A DNA stretch of 64,000 nucleotides from Fervidibacter sinensis (GTDB lineage: Bacteria; Armatimonadota; Fervidibacteria; Fervidibacterales; Fervidibacteraceae). Below the pieces are notes generated by a model. It had not been told where the DNA came from and made no database searches. It saw only the letters and a list, made by a program, of their open reading frames with translations. Where the stretch lies: NCBI GenBank assembly GCA_032161045.1, contig JAVHTH010000008.1, one strand, 5' to 3'. Each line of letters starts with the position of its first letter. Position 1 is the first letter of the stretch. A program made the translations under genes and the position numbers. This document shows, piece by piece, positions 27,086 through 39,627 of this stretch.

Positions 27086-27132
27086 GGCGTGCACGCGTGC
27101 ATGTAAAATTAGGCGGGGTTTTTAACCCCGCC
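27086..27132. repeat. GCGTGCACGCGTGCATG tract plus GGCGGGG-TT/AA-CCCCGCC hairpin between rplL and rpoB
   Basis: A short alternating purine-pyrimidine palindrome (27086-27103) belongs to the GCTTGCACGC family. It is followed by a perfect 9-bp stem, GGCGGGGTT/AACCCCGCC, at 27112-27132. There is no U-run after the stem, so it is more likely an attenuator, an RNA-processing site or a repeat remnant than a full terminator. A rplL-rpoB attenuator or RNase III site is known in other bacteria. Confidence 0.5.
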
Positions 27133-27189
27133 AACCGATCAATTGTCACGGTTTTCAAATGCGTAACTTACAAGGAGGCGCATTGAAGC

Positions 27190-31419
<4,230 letters not shown>

Positions 31420-31451
31420 GGGTTTGTGATACTTGTATCGCCATGTAGGCA

Positions 31452-31540
31452 GTGGAGCGTGCAAGCATGCAGGTGCGCATACGCTGGCTGTTGAACCGTT
31501 GAACGCTTGCACGCACCTGCGCTTGCACGCGGGTTCGCTT
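31452..31540. repeat. GCGTGCAAGC/GCTTGCACGC interspersed repeat with inverted arms, upstream of rpoC
   Basis: The rpoB-rpoC gap (146 bp) contains GAGCGTGCAAGCATGCAGGT (31455-31474) and, further on, CGCTTGCACGCACCTGCGCT plus TGCACGC (31504-31530), which is largely its inverted complement, so a long hairpin is possible. It ends about 20 bp before the GGAGGTGACAAAG ribosome-binding site of rpoC. The same core AGCGTGCAAGCATG(T/C)AGG occurs upstream of ruvX. Confidence 0.65.
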
Positions 31541-31564
31541 ACATGCTTTTGGAGGTGACAAAGT

Positions 31565-34500
31565 TTGGAGACAAGGCAATCAAAGCAGCAAGCAGTTTAC
31601 TTTGATGTTGTGAGGATCGGTTTGGCATCGCCACAAGACATCCGCTCATGGTCACACGGAGAAGTCAAGCGTCCTGAAACGATTAACTACCGAAACTTCA
31701 GGCCCGAAAAGGAAGGTCTTTTTGATGAACGGATTTTCGGTCCAATAAAGGATTACGAGTGTGCGTGTGGGCGTTACAAGAAGAGGAAGTTTGCTGGAAT
31801 GGTATGTGAGCGGTGCGGCGTGGAAGTGACTTCTTCAAGGGTTCGGCGAAGGCGGATGGGACACATAGAATTGGTTTCCCCTGTCGCTCATATTTGGTTC
31901 TTCCGGAACACACCTTCCGTTATCGCCCTTTTGCTTGATCTTTCGCCCAAACTCGTTGAGCGAGTCATTTATTTGACGACTTACATCGTTATCCAGACTG
32001 ATCCGAGAGCGATAAGGCAAGAGCGAGATAACTTGCAAAAAGCCGTTGAGTTGGAGAAAGAGGAGATTGACGCAAGTGTCCGCGACCATGTCAGCCGATT
32101 GAGAAGGGAACAAGAGACAATTAAGGAGCGGGCGCAACAAAACCTCATTCCTGTGGATGAAGCCGAAGACATAATTCGCCAAATTGAGAAGGACATTCAG
32201 ACTATTATCCAGCAAGCGGAAGATCAGAAACAGGAACTTGACAAAGCGTTGGAATTGCTTCAATCGTTACAGCCGAAGCAACCTTTGACTCCGGAAGAGT
32301 TGCTTTCCCTTCGCAGGCTGATGGAAACTGCCCAGCGCAAACTTGGTCGCTCTTACGACCACTTGTTCAAAGTCGGGACAGGAGCAGAAGCAATTCGTGA
32401 ATTGCTTGAAGAGTTGGACTTGGAACGGCTCTCCCGTGAATTGAGGAGAACCATTCAAGAGACAACAGGTGCGAAGAGGGCAAGGACTATTAAACGGCTT
32501 GAAATTGTGGAAGCGTTCAGGAAGTCTCGCAACCGACCGGAGTGGATGATTTTGGAAGTTCTTCCCGTCCTGCCGCCTGAGTTGAGACCAATGGTTCAAT
32601 TAGACGGTGGTCGGTTCGCTACCAGCGACCTCAACGACCTTTACAGGCGTGTCATAAACCGCAACAATAGGCTCAAAAAGATGAAAGAAATTCGCGCCCC
32701 AGAAAGCATCATCAACCATGAAAAGCGTTTGCTGCAAGAAGCGGTTGATGCCTTGCTTGACAACTCCCGCAAACCTCACCCTGTTCTCGGGACAAACGGG
32801 CGACCTTTGAAATCCCTGTCAGACATGCTGCGCGGTAAGGAAGGACGGTTCAGGCGCAACTTGCTCGGTAAGCGAGTTGACTACTCTGGTCGCTCTGTCA
32901 TCGTTGTTGGGCCTCAACTGAAACTTTACCAGTGCGGTTTGCCGCGAGTGATGGCTAAGGAATTGTTCCGACCGTTCCTGATGCACTGGCTTGAAAAACA
33001 TTCTGACCAGACAGGAGTTTACACCCTTCGCAGCGCACGAAGGTTGCTTGAAGAGGAAGATAACCCGCTCGTTCATGAGGCGTTGGAAAATGTCGTTAAG
33101 GACCACCCAGTTTTGTTGAATCGCGCTCCGACACTTCACAGGTTAGGAATTCAAGCATTTGAGCCTGTCCTCGTTGATGGAAAAGCAATCCAAATTCACC
33201 CACTTGTGTGCCCGCCTTACAACGCCGACTTTGATGGAGACCAAATGGCTGTCCATGTCCCGCTTTCCGTGACTGCACAAGCGGAGGCTCGCTTGTTGAT
33301 GATGTCGTCCAACAACATTTTCTCCCCCGCTAACGGTCAACCTTTGATGGCTCCAGGTTACGACATCGCTTTGGGTTGCTACTACTTGACACTTTGGCAA
33401 CAGTTGCCTGAAGAGGCAAAGGTTGTGAAGGAAGAAGGCAAAAAATCTTTTGCTTCACCAGTGGAATTGCTCATTTACGCGAGAAAAGGTTGGGTGAATT
33501 TGGGCGAAGATGTTACGGTTGGAAATGAGAAGGGCCCCGTCTGGCAGCACTTGCTCAAGTATTTGGCACCTCGTGGGAGGGCGTTTTCCAATCGCGAAGC
33601 CCCATTGAGGTTGCTTGAACTCCGCCAGATTCATTGGCAAACCGATATTCTGGTCCGGGATGAGAAAAGCGAAAGCGGATGGATGCTCACTACCCCAGGG
33701 CGTATCTTGTTCAACAGCCTGTTGCCTTCTGACTTCCCCTTCATCAATGAGCCGGTAACTAAAAGCAAACTTCGCGACATAGTGGTGCAAATTTACGAAC
33801 GATACGGAAATGTCCGGTTGGTGCAGTTCCTTGACGATGTGAAGGATTTGGGATTCCACATTGCGACACTGTCGGGGATCACCCTGTCAGTTGCTGATTT
33901 GAGGGTTGAAACTGAAAGAGAGCAGTTGATCAAGGCTGCGGAGGAGAAAGTTCGCCAGATTGAGGAGTCATACGAGCAAGGGTTGCTGAGTTTGTTTGAA
34001 CGCGAGGAGCAGATTTACCGAACATGGATGGATGTCGTTGATAAGGTCACTGAGCAAGTGATGGCGAACATAGGCACACATAACCCAATTTACATGATGG
34101 CTGAAAGTGGCGCCCGCGGTCGTAAGGAGCAAATAGTCCAATTGGCTGGTTTGCGCGGATTGATGACGACCGCCGTTGGAACGATAATCAGTGACTTGCC
34201 CGTCAAAGGTAACCTGCGAGACGGATTGAGTTTGCTGGAATACTTCGTCTGCACATTCTCCGCTCGCCGAACGCTCGCTGACACAGCGCTGCGAACATCG
34301 GATGCAGGTTACCTGACCAGAAGGCTCGTTGATGTCGCCCAAGATGTAGTCATCAAGGCTATTGACTGTGGAACCACGGAAGGGTTTGAAATCACCCCGA
34401 TTGAGGACGAGCAAGGTGTCACCATTGTTCCCCTTGCTGACAGGATTTGGGGCAGAATATCTGCTGAGGATGTAATTCACCCGAAGACGAAGAAGCCGAT

Positions 34501-35899
34501 TGTCAAAGCAGGTGAGATGATAACTCGTGAGAAAGCGAAGGAGATTGAGGCTGCTGGAGTGACTAAGGTTAAGGTCAGGTCACCTCTGACATGTGAGTTG
34601 CCTCACGGCATCTGCGCCATGTGCTATGGTATGGACCTGTCAACTGGGCGGTTGATTGAACTGGGTGAGGCAGTTGGAATCATCGCTGCACAATCCATCG
34701 GCGAACCCGGAACCCAGTTCACTCTGCGAACTTTCCACACTGTAATCGGGCAGAGCCTTGTTGAAATTCGCCAATTCAAAGGGCACCGCGAACGAGCGCT
34801 CCGAGAAATCATCAGGCACTCACGATCTCAAGGCGGAGAGATGAGCCTCAAGGAGATGATGGACGAAATTAAGAAAGCGTCTCGTGGTGCAGAAGAAGAG
34901 CAGAAGGAACAGCGGATGAAATGGTGGACACGACTCCATGTCCCTCGCAGAAGAGGATTGCTCAGGGTTGAAGAGTTGTTTGATGCAAGGAAACCGCTCG
35001 GTCAGGCTATCGTTGCCGAATACGATGGGACAGTCGTGGAGATTTCAAAGAAAGGAATTTGGCGCGTCTATGTGGATTCCATCGTCCCCGAGTCGGATTG
35101 GGAGAAGAACTTAGACGAAATCATCGCCCAAGATGTCAAAGTTGGGGATACAGTAATCGTGGCAAAAGGAACGCCTCTTAAGGACTTCGTCATTGAGCAG
35201 TTGAAGGCTGCTGGGGTGAAGGAAATTGTCATCCGCAAGGGCTATGTCGTTCCGTTCAACGCCGATTTCAAGGTCAAAGTTGGCAGCAAAGTCAAGGCAG
35301 GAGATCCATTGACGGAAGGCGCGATTAACCCATACACCTTGCTTTCCCTTCGCGGTGTCAGGGCAGTTCAGGATTACCTTTTGAGGGAAATCCAAAGTGT
35401 CTATCGCTCTCACGGGCTTGACATTCACGACAAGCACATTGAGATCATCATCAGGCAAATGTTGAGGAAGCGGAAGATTATTGATCCCGGCGATACCGAG
35501 TTCTTGCCCGGACAAATAGTTGACCGTGCCGTCTTTGAGTTTGAGAACAAGAGAGTGATGGCTCAAGGCGGGAAACCAGCGACAGCGGAGTGGATCCTGA
35601 TGGGCATCATGAGGGCTGCGGAAAGCACTGACAGTTGGTTGAGTGCCGCTTCGTTCCAGAGAACAACTCAGGCGTTGACTGATGCCGCAATTCGCGGCAA
35701 GGCGGATTACCTCGTCGGGTTGAAAGAGAATGTCATTATCGGAAGGTTGATTCCTGCGGGGACTGGTTTCCTGAAGCCCGGAAGTGTAGAAGTGCTACCG
35801 CCAGAGACCGAAGAAGAATTGCCTCATGTTGGCGAACCCGAAGAGAAACCTCGCCGCCGACCGAGAGTGTCTCGTTCTCGCTCATCCCGAAGGCGGTGA
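31565..35899 (+). CDS. rpoC: DNA-directed RNA polymerase subunit beta'
   Basis: Complete beta' subunit of 1444 aa. Translation most likely starts at TTG 31565 after GGAGGTGA; no in-frame ATG fits. The N-terminal zinc ribbon is CACG...CERC. The clamp and lid follow, with the catalytic Mg site NADFDGDQMAVH, the bridge helix/trigger loop region (GLMTTAVGTIISDLPVKGNLRDGL, QSIGEPGTQFTLRTFHT) and the second zinc site CELPHGICAMC. The C-terminus ends in a basic tail (RRRPRVSRSRSSRRR). A coiled-coil insert (about residues 140-230) is rich in E, Q and R. A strong terminator follows. Confidence 0.97.
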   Translation: METRQSKQQAVYFDVVRIGLASPQDIRSWSHGEVKRPETINYRNFRPEKEGLFDERIFGPIKDYECACGRYKKRKFAGMVCERCGVEVTSSRVRRRRMGHIELVSPVAHIWFFRNTPSVIALLLDLSPKLVERVIYLTTYIVIQTDPRAIRQERDNLQKAVELEKEEIDASVRDHVSRLRREQETIKERAQQNLIPVDEAEDIIRQIEKDIQTIIQQAEDQKQELDKALELLQSLQPKQPLTPEELLSLRRLMETAQRKLGRSYDHLFKVGTGAEAIRELLEELDLERLSRELRRTIQETTGAKRARTIKRLEIVEAFRKSRNRPEWMILEVLPVLPPELRPMVQLDGGRFATSDLNDLYRRVINRNNRLKKMKEIRAPESIINHEKRLLQEAVDALLDNSRKPHPVLGTNGRPLKSLSDMLRGKEGRFRRNLLGKRVDYSGRSVIVVGPQLKLYQCGLPRVMAKELFRPFLMHWLEKHSDQTGVYTLRSARRLLEEEDNPLVHEALENVVKDHPVLLNRAPTLHRLGIQAFEPVLVDGKAIQIHPLVCPPYNADFDGDQMAVHVPLSVTAQAEARLLMMSSNNIFSPANGQPLMAPGYDIALGCYYLTLWQQLPEEAKVVKEEGKKSFASPVELLIYARKGWVNLGEDVTVGNEKGPVWQHLLKYLAPRGRAFSNREAPLRLLELRQIHWQTDILVRDEKSESGWMLTTPGRILFNSLLPSDFPFINEPVTKSKLRDIVVQIYERYGNVRLVQFLDDVKDLGFHIATLSGITLSVADLRVETEREQLIKAAEEKVRQIEESYEQGLLSLFEREEQIYRTWMDVVDKVTEQVMANIGTHNPIYMMAESGARGRKEQIVQLAGLRGLMTTAVGTIISDLPVKGNLRDGLSLLEYFVCTFSARRTLADTALRTSDAGYLTRRLVDVAQDVVIKAIDCGTTEGFEITPIEDEQGVTIVPLADRIWGRISAEDVIHPKTKKPIVKAGEMITREKAKEIEAAGVTKVKVRSPLTCELPHGICAMCYGMDLSTGRLIELGEAVGIIAAQSIGEPGTQFTLRTFHTVIGQSLVEIRQFKGHRERALREIIRHSRSQGGEMSLKEMMDEIKKASRGAEEEQKEQRMKWWTRLHVPRRRGLLRVEELFDARKPLGQAIVAEYDGTVVEISKKGIWRVYVDSIVPESDWEKNLDEIIAQDVKVGDTVIVAKGTPLKDFVIEQLKAAGVKEIVIRKGYVVPFNADFKVKVGSKVKAGDPLTEGAINPYTLLSLRGVRAVQDYLLREIQSVYRSHGLDIHDKHIEIIIRQMLRKRKIIDPGDTEFLPGQIVDRAVFEFENKRVMAQGGKPATAEWILMGIMRAAESTDSWLSAASFQRTTQALTDAAIRGKADYLVGLKENVIIGRLIPAGTGFLKPGSVEVLPPETEEELPHVGEPEEKPRRRPRVSRSRSSRRR

Positions 35900-35935
35900 T
35901 TTCCCAAAAATCTGTGCCATGATTGAAAGGGGACT

Positions 35936-35970
35936 CAAAAGGGGGCATGGCACCGCCATGCCCCTTTTGT
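35936..35970 (+). terminator. Rho-independent terminator after rpoC
   Basis: CAAAAGGGGGCATGGC pairs with GCCATGCCCCTTTTG around a 3-base loop and is followed by a T-rich stretch. The extended A/T pairing makes it potentially bidirectional. It closes the secE-rpoC block before gyrB. Confidence 0.88.
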
Positions 35971-36034
35971 TTGACTTAGTCCATGCTTTACCGTCAAACT
36001 GGAAAATCGGCGTGATGGAGAAGGAGGGTTGGGA

Positions 36035-38038
36035 ATGGTCAAGGAAGAGACGACTACAACTGTGGAAACACCCGCAGTTTCCGATTACCAAGCAGAACAC
36101 ATCGCTGTCCTAAAAGGCTTGGAAGGTGTCCGAAAGAGACCAGCAATGTATATCGGGGACACGAGCACTCGTGGTCTCCACCACTTGCTTGAAGAGGTCA
36201 TTGACAACAGCGTTGACGAAGCGTTGGCTGGATACTGCAAGCGAATTGAGGTGACAATCCACAGCGACGGTTCCGCTTCGGTCGCTGACGACGGTCGCGG
36301 TATTCCCGTTGACATACACCCTGAGGAAGGGAAGCCAGCCGTTGAAGTCGTCATGACCATGCTTCATGCAGGTGGCAAGTTCCACACAGGCGCTTACCGC
36401 GTTTCTGGAGGCTTGCACGGCGTCGGCGTCAGCGTTGTGAATGCACTTTCCGAGTGGCTTGAAGTTTGGGTTAAAAGGGACGGAAAGATTTGGCACCAAC
36501 GATACGAGCGGGGTGAAACAGTTACTCCACTCAAGGTTGTCGGTAAATCTGCCCGAACTGGGACAACCGTTCGGTTCAAACCAGATCCAGAAATTTTTGA
36601 GACAACGGAGTGGGATGCCAACAGAATCAAACAGCGGTTGCATGAACTCGCTTTCCTCAACCCTCAAGTTCGGTTCATTTTCCGCGATGAGCGAACCGGC
36701 GAGGAAGTGGAATTTCACGAGAAAGGAGGTTTGGTCTCCTATGTCCAATACCTCAACCGCAACCGAGAAGTCTTGCACCGCCCAATTTATATCAGTGGCG
36801 TCCGAAAAGTTGAACAAGACGGTAAGGTGTTGGATGAAATCTCCGTTGAAGTCGCACTGCAGTATCACGAAGGCTATCAAGAGCAAATTTTGAGTTTCGC
36901 AAACGATGTGAGAACCGTTGACGGTGGAACCCACGAAAGCGGCTTTAAAAACGCCCTGACTCGTGTGATTAACAACTACGCACGCAAAGTCGGGTTGTTG
37001 AAGGAAAAGGACTCAAACTTGACGGGTGACGATGTCCGCGAAGGTCTGACGGCGGTCATTTCAGTCAAGTTAATGAGACCGCAATTTGAAGGACAAACAA
37101 AACACAAGTTGGGCAACAGCGAGGTTGAGGGCATTGTCTTCAGCATCGTTCACGAAGAATTAAGCGCCTACTTTGATAAAAACGGGACGATTGCCCGCCG
37201 CATCGCTCAAAAATCAATTCGCGCTGCACAAGCTCGTGAAGCAGCAAAGAGAGCTGCTGAACTCGTCAGAAGGAAAACCGCTTTGGATGATGCCCGTTTG
37301 CCCGGCAAATTGGCGGATTGCACCGAAAAAGACCCAAGGTTGTGCGAGTTGTTCTTGGTTGAAGGTGAAAGCGCAGGCGGAACCGCAAAGCAAGGGCGTG
37401 ACCGAAGAACCCAAGCCATTTTGCCCCTGCGAGGGAAGGTCCTCAATGTTGAAAAGCATAGGCTTGACAAAGTTCTCAGCAACGAAGAAATCCGAGCCAT
37501 CATCACCGCCTTGGGAACTGGAATTTGGGTTGAAGATGGCAAACACCGACGCAAAGGCGGTGACACATCAACCGAATTTGACATTAACAAGCGCCGTTAT
37601 GACCGAATCATCTTGCTCGCAGATGCCGACATTGACGGTAGTCACATCCGAACGCTCCTTTTGACATTCCTGTTCCGGTACCTTCGTCCATTGGTTGAGG
37701 GCGGACATGTTTACATCGCTAAGCCGCCATTGTACGCCATTCGCAAAGGTCGCGAACTTTACTACGCCTACACTGACGAAGAAAGGGACGCAATTGTCAA
37801 GAAACTTGGTGGGCGCGGTGTAACTGTTCAGAGGTTCAAAGGCTTGGGTGAAATGAACCCAGACCAACTTGCGGAGACGACGATGGATCCCAAAACCCGA
37901 ATTTTGCTGCGGGTGACTTTGGAAGACGCTCAAAAAGCCGATTGGCTCTTCTCAGTTTTGATGGGCGAACAAGTTGAACCTCGCCGCCAATTCATTGAGC
38001 AACATGCCAAAGAGGTTGCCGATGAACTGGACATTTGA
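36035..38038 (+). CDS. gyrB: DNA gyrase subunit B
   Basis: Type IIA topoisomerase ATPase subunit of 667 aa, starting at ATG 36035, 6 bp after AAGGAGGG; a TTG at 36029 is less likely. The GHKL ATPase has VRKRPAMYIGDTS, EVIDNSVDEALAGY, DDGRGIP and GGLHGVGVSVVNALS. The QTKHKLGNSEV loop carries the conserved lysine. The TOPRIM domain shows EGESAGGTAKQGRDR, then ILPLRGKVLNVEK and DADIDGSHI, and the C-terminal QRFKGLGEMNP follows. It has its own gap from rpoC with a terminator between, so it needs its own promoter. gyrA is not in the window; ParE is possible but the motif spacing favours GyrB. Confidence 0.95.
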   Translation: MVKEETTTTVETPAVSDYQAEHIAVLKGLEGVRKRPAMYIGDTSTRGLHHLLEEVIDNSVDEALAGYCKRIEVTIHSDGSASVADDGRGIPVDIHPEEGKPAVEVVMTMLHAGGKFHTGAYRVSGGLHGVGVSVVNALSEWLEVWVKRDGKIWHQRYERGETVTPLKVVGKSARTGTTVRFKPDPEIFETTEWDANRIKQRLHELAFLNPQVRFIFRDERTGEEVEFHEKGGLVSYVQYLNRNREVLHRPIYISGVRKVEQDGKVLDEISVEVALQYHEGYQEQILSFANDVRTVDGGTHESGFKNALTRVINNYARKVGLLKEKDSNLTGDDVREGLTAVISVKLMRPQFEGQTKHKLGNSEVEGIVFSIVHEELSAYFDKNGTIARRIAQKSIRAAQAREAAKRAAELVRRKTALDDARLPGKLADCTEKDPRLCELFLVEGESAGGTAKQGRDRRTQAILPLRGKVLNVEKHRLDKVLSNEEIRAIITALGTGIWVEDGKHRRKGGDTSTEFDINKRRYDRIILLADADIDGSHIRTLLLTFLFRYLRPLVEGGHVYIAKPPLYAIRKGRELYYAYTDEERDAIVKKLGGRGVTVQRFKGLGEMNPDQLAETTMDPKTRILLRVTLEDAQKADWLFSVLMGEQVEPRRQFIEQHAKEVADELDI

Positions 38039-38108
38039 AGAGCAAAGAGAACAAAGACAGAGGCTCAGGGCTCTTTCAGTCAGCCACGAAGCAATATGCG
38101 AACCATTG

Positions 38109-39485
38109 TTATCCTTCCAAAAGCGCCTCTGCTATAGGACGGGGGACAACTAAGCAGTTCACTAACCCGTTGACGCAAGCAACCTTTAACGCTGCAGCGT
38201 GTTGTTTGGGGTCTTCAAAAGCACGGGCATTAAGGGCAATGATAGGCCTTTCTGAGGCGACCAACGACCGTAAGATGCCCAAAGGGATGCATTTAGTCTG
38301 GCCTTCGGGCAGAATAGGATTTCCGAAACGGTCAAAGAATTGGTTTAGCAAAAACCCTATCGGTTGTTTCTCCCAAACACTTTTCGCACCTTTTAGTCCT
38401 GCCGATTCCAAAAATCTTGGGTTTCCCTCGTATGGTGAGCGAACAGTGAAAAACGCTGCATCCAGATTCTCAAAAGCCAAACGAGGGCTGAAATAGTGGC
38501 AGCGGACTTGAGTTTTGAGATTCTCCGCGCTGCACCTTAAGGCAATGGATGCCACTATCGTTTGAGTGCTCAAACCTTGTGTCAATGTCAGGAGAGGACT
38601 TTCCGACAACCCCCAAAACTCCAACCTACGCAACTTCGGGAAGTGGCGAAGTGTGTGAGGGAGGTCAAGACACTCAACCATCGTCCTCACTTCATAGCCC
38701 GAGCCCAACCCGATGGTTATAGAAGTTCTGTCCCTCAGAAGTTCACAGAAAAGTTGCGCTGCGGCAGCCCCCAGATGAGTCAGTTGTTCTGAAGAATCAG
38801 CGAAGTGAGGCACAACTCTGGCGTCAAGAAGTTTGTATCGGTGGATGAGGGCAATCTCAAGGGAAAATTCAGGCGATGGAACTCGGATAGAGAAGGAAAA
38901 CAGAGGTGAGGGTTTTTTAGTTCCTTCTGTTGCTTCCTTCAACAATTGCTGAACTTTCTTGCGGGGTAAGCCTAATTGCCTCGCAATTTCGGTATTGGTT
39001 TTGCAAGGTGGCGAGGCGGAATAACGCAGGTGAGTGACGAGGAATTGGTTCTTGAGTTCCCACCATTCAGAACGATTTGGCAAATCCGACATTCGCTTGG
39101 GGTATCCAGCAAGGCGCAACATTTCCGCTGCGCATGCTTCATCAGTGACGAGGTAATTGAAAAGTGGACCACCATATTGGTGCGCTTTATAAACTGCTAA
39201 CACCGCTTCAAACTCTTTACCATTCTCTGAATGCTTCCAGCGACTGTCCACCACGAGTTCACCTATAGCCTTTTCAGCATCGGCAATGGAAACGAGGGAA
39301 TCGCGAAAAACCGAAAGGGCGTAAAAATGCAGGCGATTGACCTTGACAAAATTTGGTAAAGACTTGGCGAAAGCGAAGACAGCCCTCCCGCCACCCAAAC
39401 CGATTTTTCTGCCCCTCAACGAAACGGGGGGAGGTTGACTTGTCCAATTATCTATGTCTGAAGTGAGTGAAGTGAGTTCAGCCAA
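38109..39485 (-). CDS. SorC/DeoR-type sugar-responsive regulator with an extra N-terminal effector-like domain
   Basis: A 458-aa protein starting at TTG 39485 with no strong ribosome-binding site. From about residue 160 it looks like a SorC regulator: an HTH (TNTEIARQLGLPRKKVQQLLKEA), then a sugar-binding domain (EIALIHRYKLLDARVVPH, LGAAAAQLFCELL-D-TSITIGLGSGYEV, a C-terminal AALKVACVNGLVNCLVVPRPIAEALL). The first 150 residues repeat features of the effector domain in shortened form (KIGLGGGRAVFAFAKSLP near the start, GPLFNYLVTDEACAAEML at the end). It is divergent from the DUF6785-like gene at 39628 and may control it; this is inference. Confidence 0.65.
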   Translation of the reverse strand: MAELTSLTSDIDNWTSQPPPVSLRGRKIGLGGGRAVFAFAKSLPNFVKVNRLHFYALSVFRDSLVSIADAEKAIGELVVDSRWKHSENGKEFEAVLAVYKAHQYGGPLFNYLVTDEACAAEMLRLAGYPKRMSDLPNRSEWWELKNQFLVTHLRYSASPPCKTNTEIARQLGLPRKKVQQLLKEATEGTKKPSPLFSFSIRVPSPEFSLEIALIHRYKLLDARVVPHFADSSEQLTHLGAAAAQLFCELLRDRTSITIGLGSGYEVRTMVECLDLPHTLRHFPKLRRLEFWGLSESPLLTLTQGLSTQTIVASIALRCSAENLKTQVRCHYFSPRLAFENLDAAFFTVRSPYEGNPRFLESAGLKGAKSVWEKQPIGFLLNQFFDRFGNPILPEGQTKCIPLGILRSLVASERPIIALNARAFEDPKQHAAALKVACVNGLVNCLVVPRPIAEALLEG

Positions 39486-39544
39486 TGTTCAGAGCGAAGG
39501 TTTGAAAAATCTGTCGCCCGCCGCACCGTTCGTCATAAAACCGC

Positions 39545-39573
39545 AAGGGGCGACTTTACAAGTCGCCCCTTTT
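39545..39573 (+). promoter_or_regulatory. Hairpin AAGGGGCGACTT/AAGTCGCCCCTT in the divergent gap before the DUF6785-like gene
   Basis: A perfect 12-bp stem with a 3- to 4-base loop is followed on the plus strand by TTGTGTT. It has terminator shape but sits between two divergent genes, 55 bp before the membrane protein start, so it might be an attenuator, a leader hairpin or a repeat. GCAAGGGGCGAC also occurs inside the repeat at 42809-42907. Confidence 0.45.
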
Positions 39574-39627
39574 GTGTTCATATTAACCTTGTACTTGCCG
39601 AATCTTTGGGCGTGAAGGGGTTGATGG

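Noticed and set aside
35971..35999. Promoter for gyrB (TTGACT ... TCAAAC)
   Set aside because: The -35 looks good but the -10 at 17 bp has almost no match to TATAAT; not reported as a feature.
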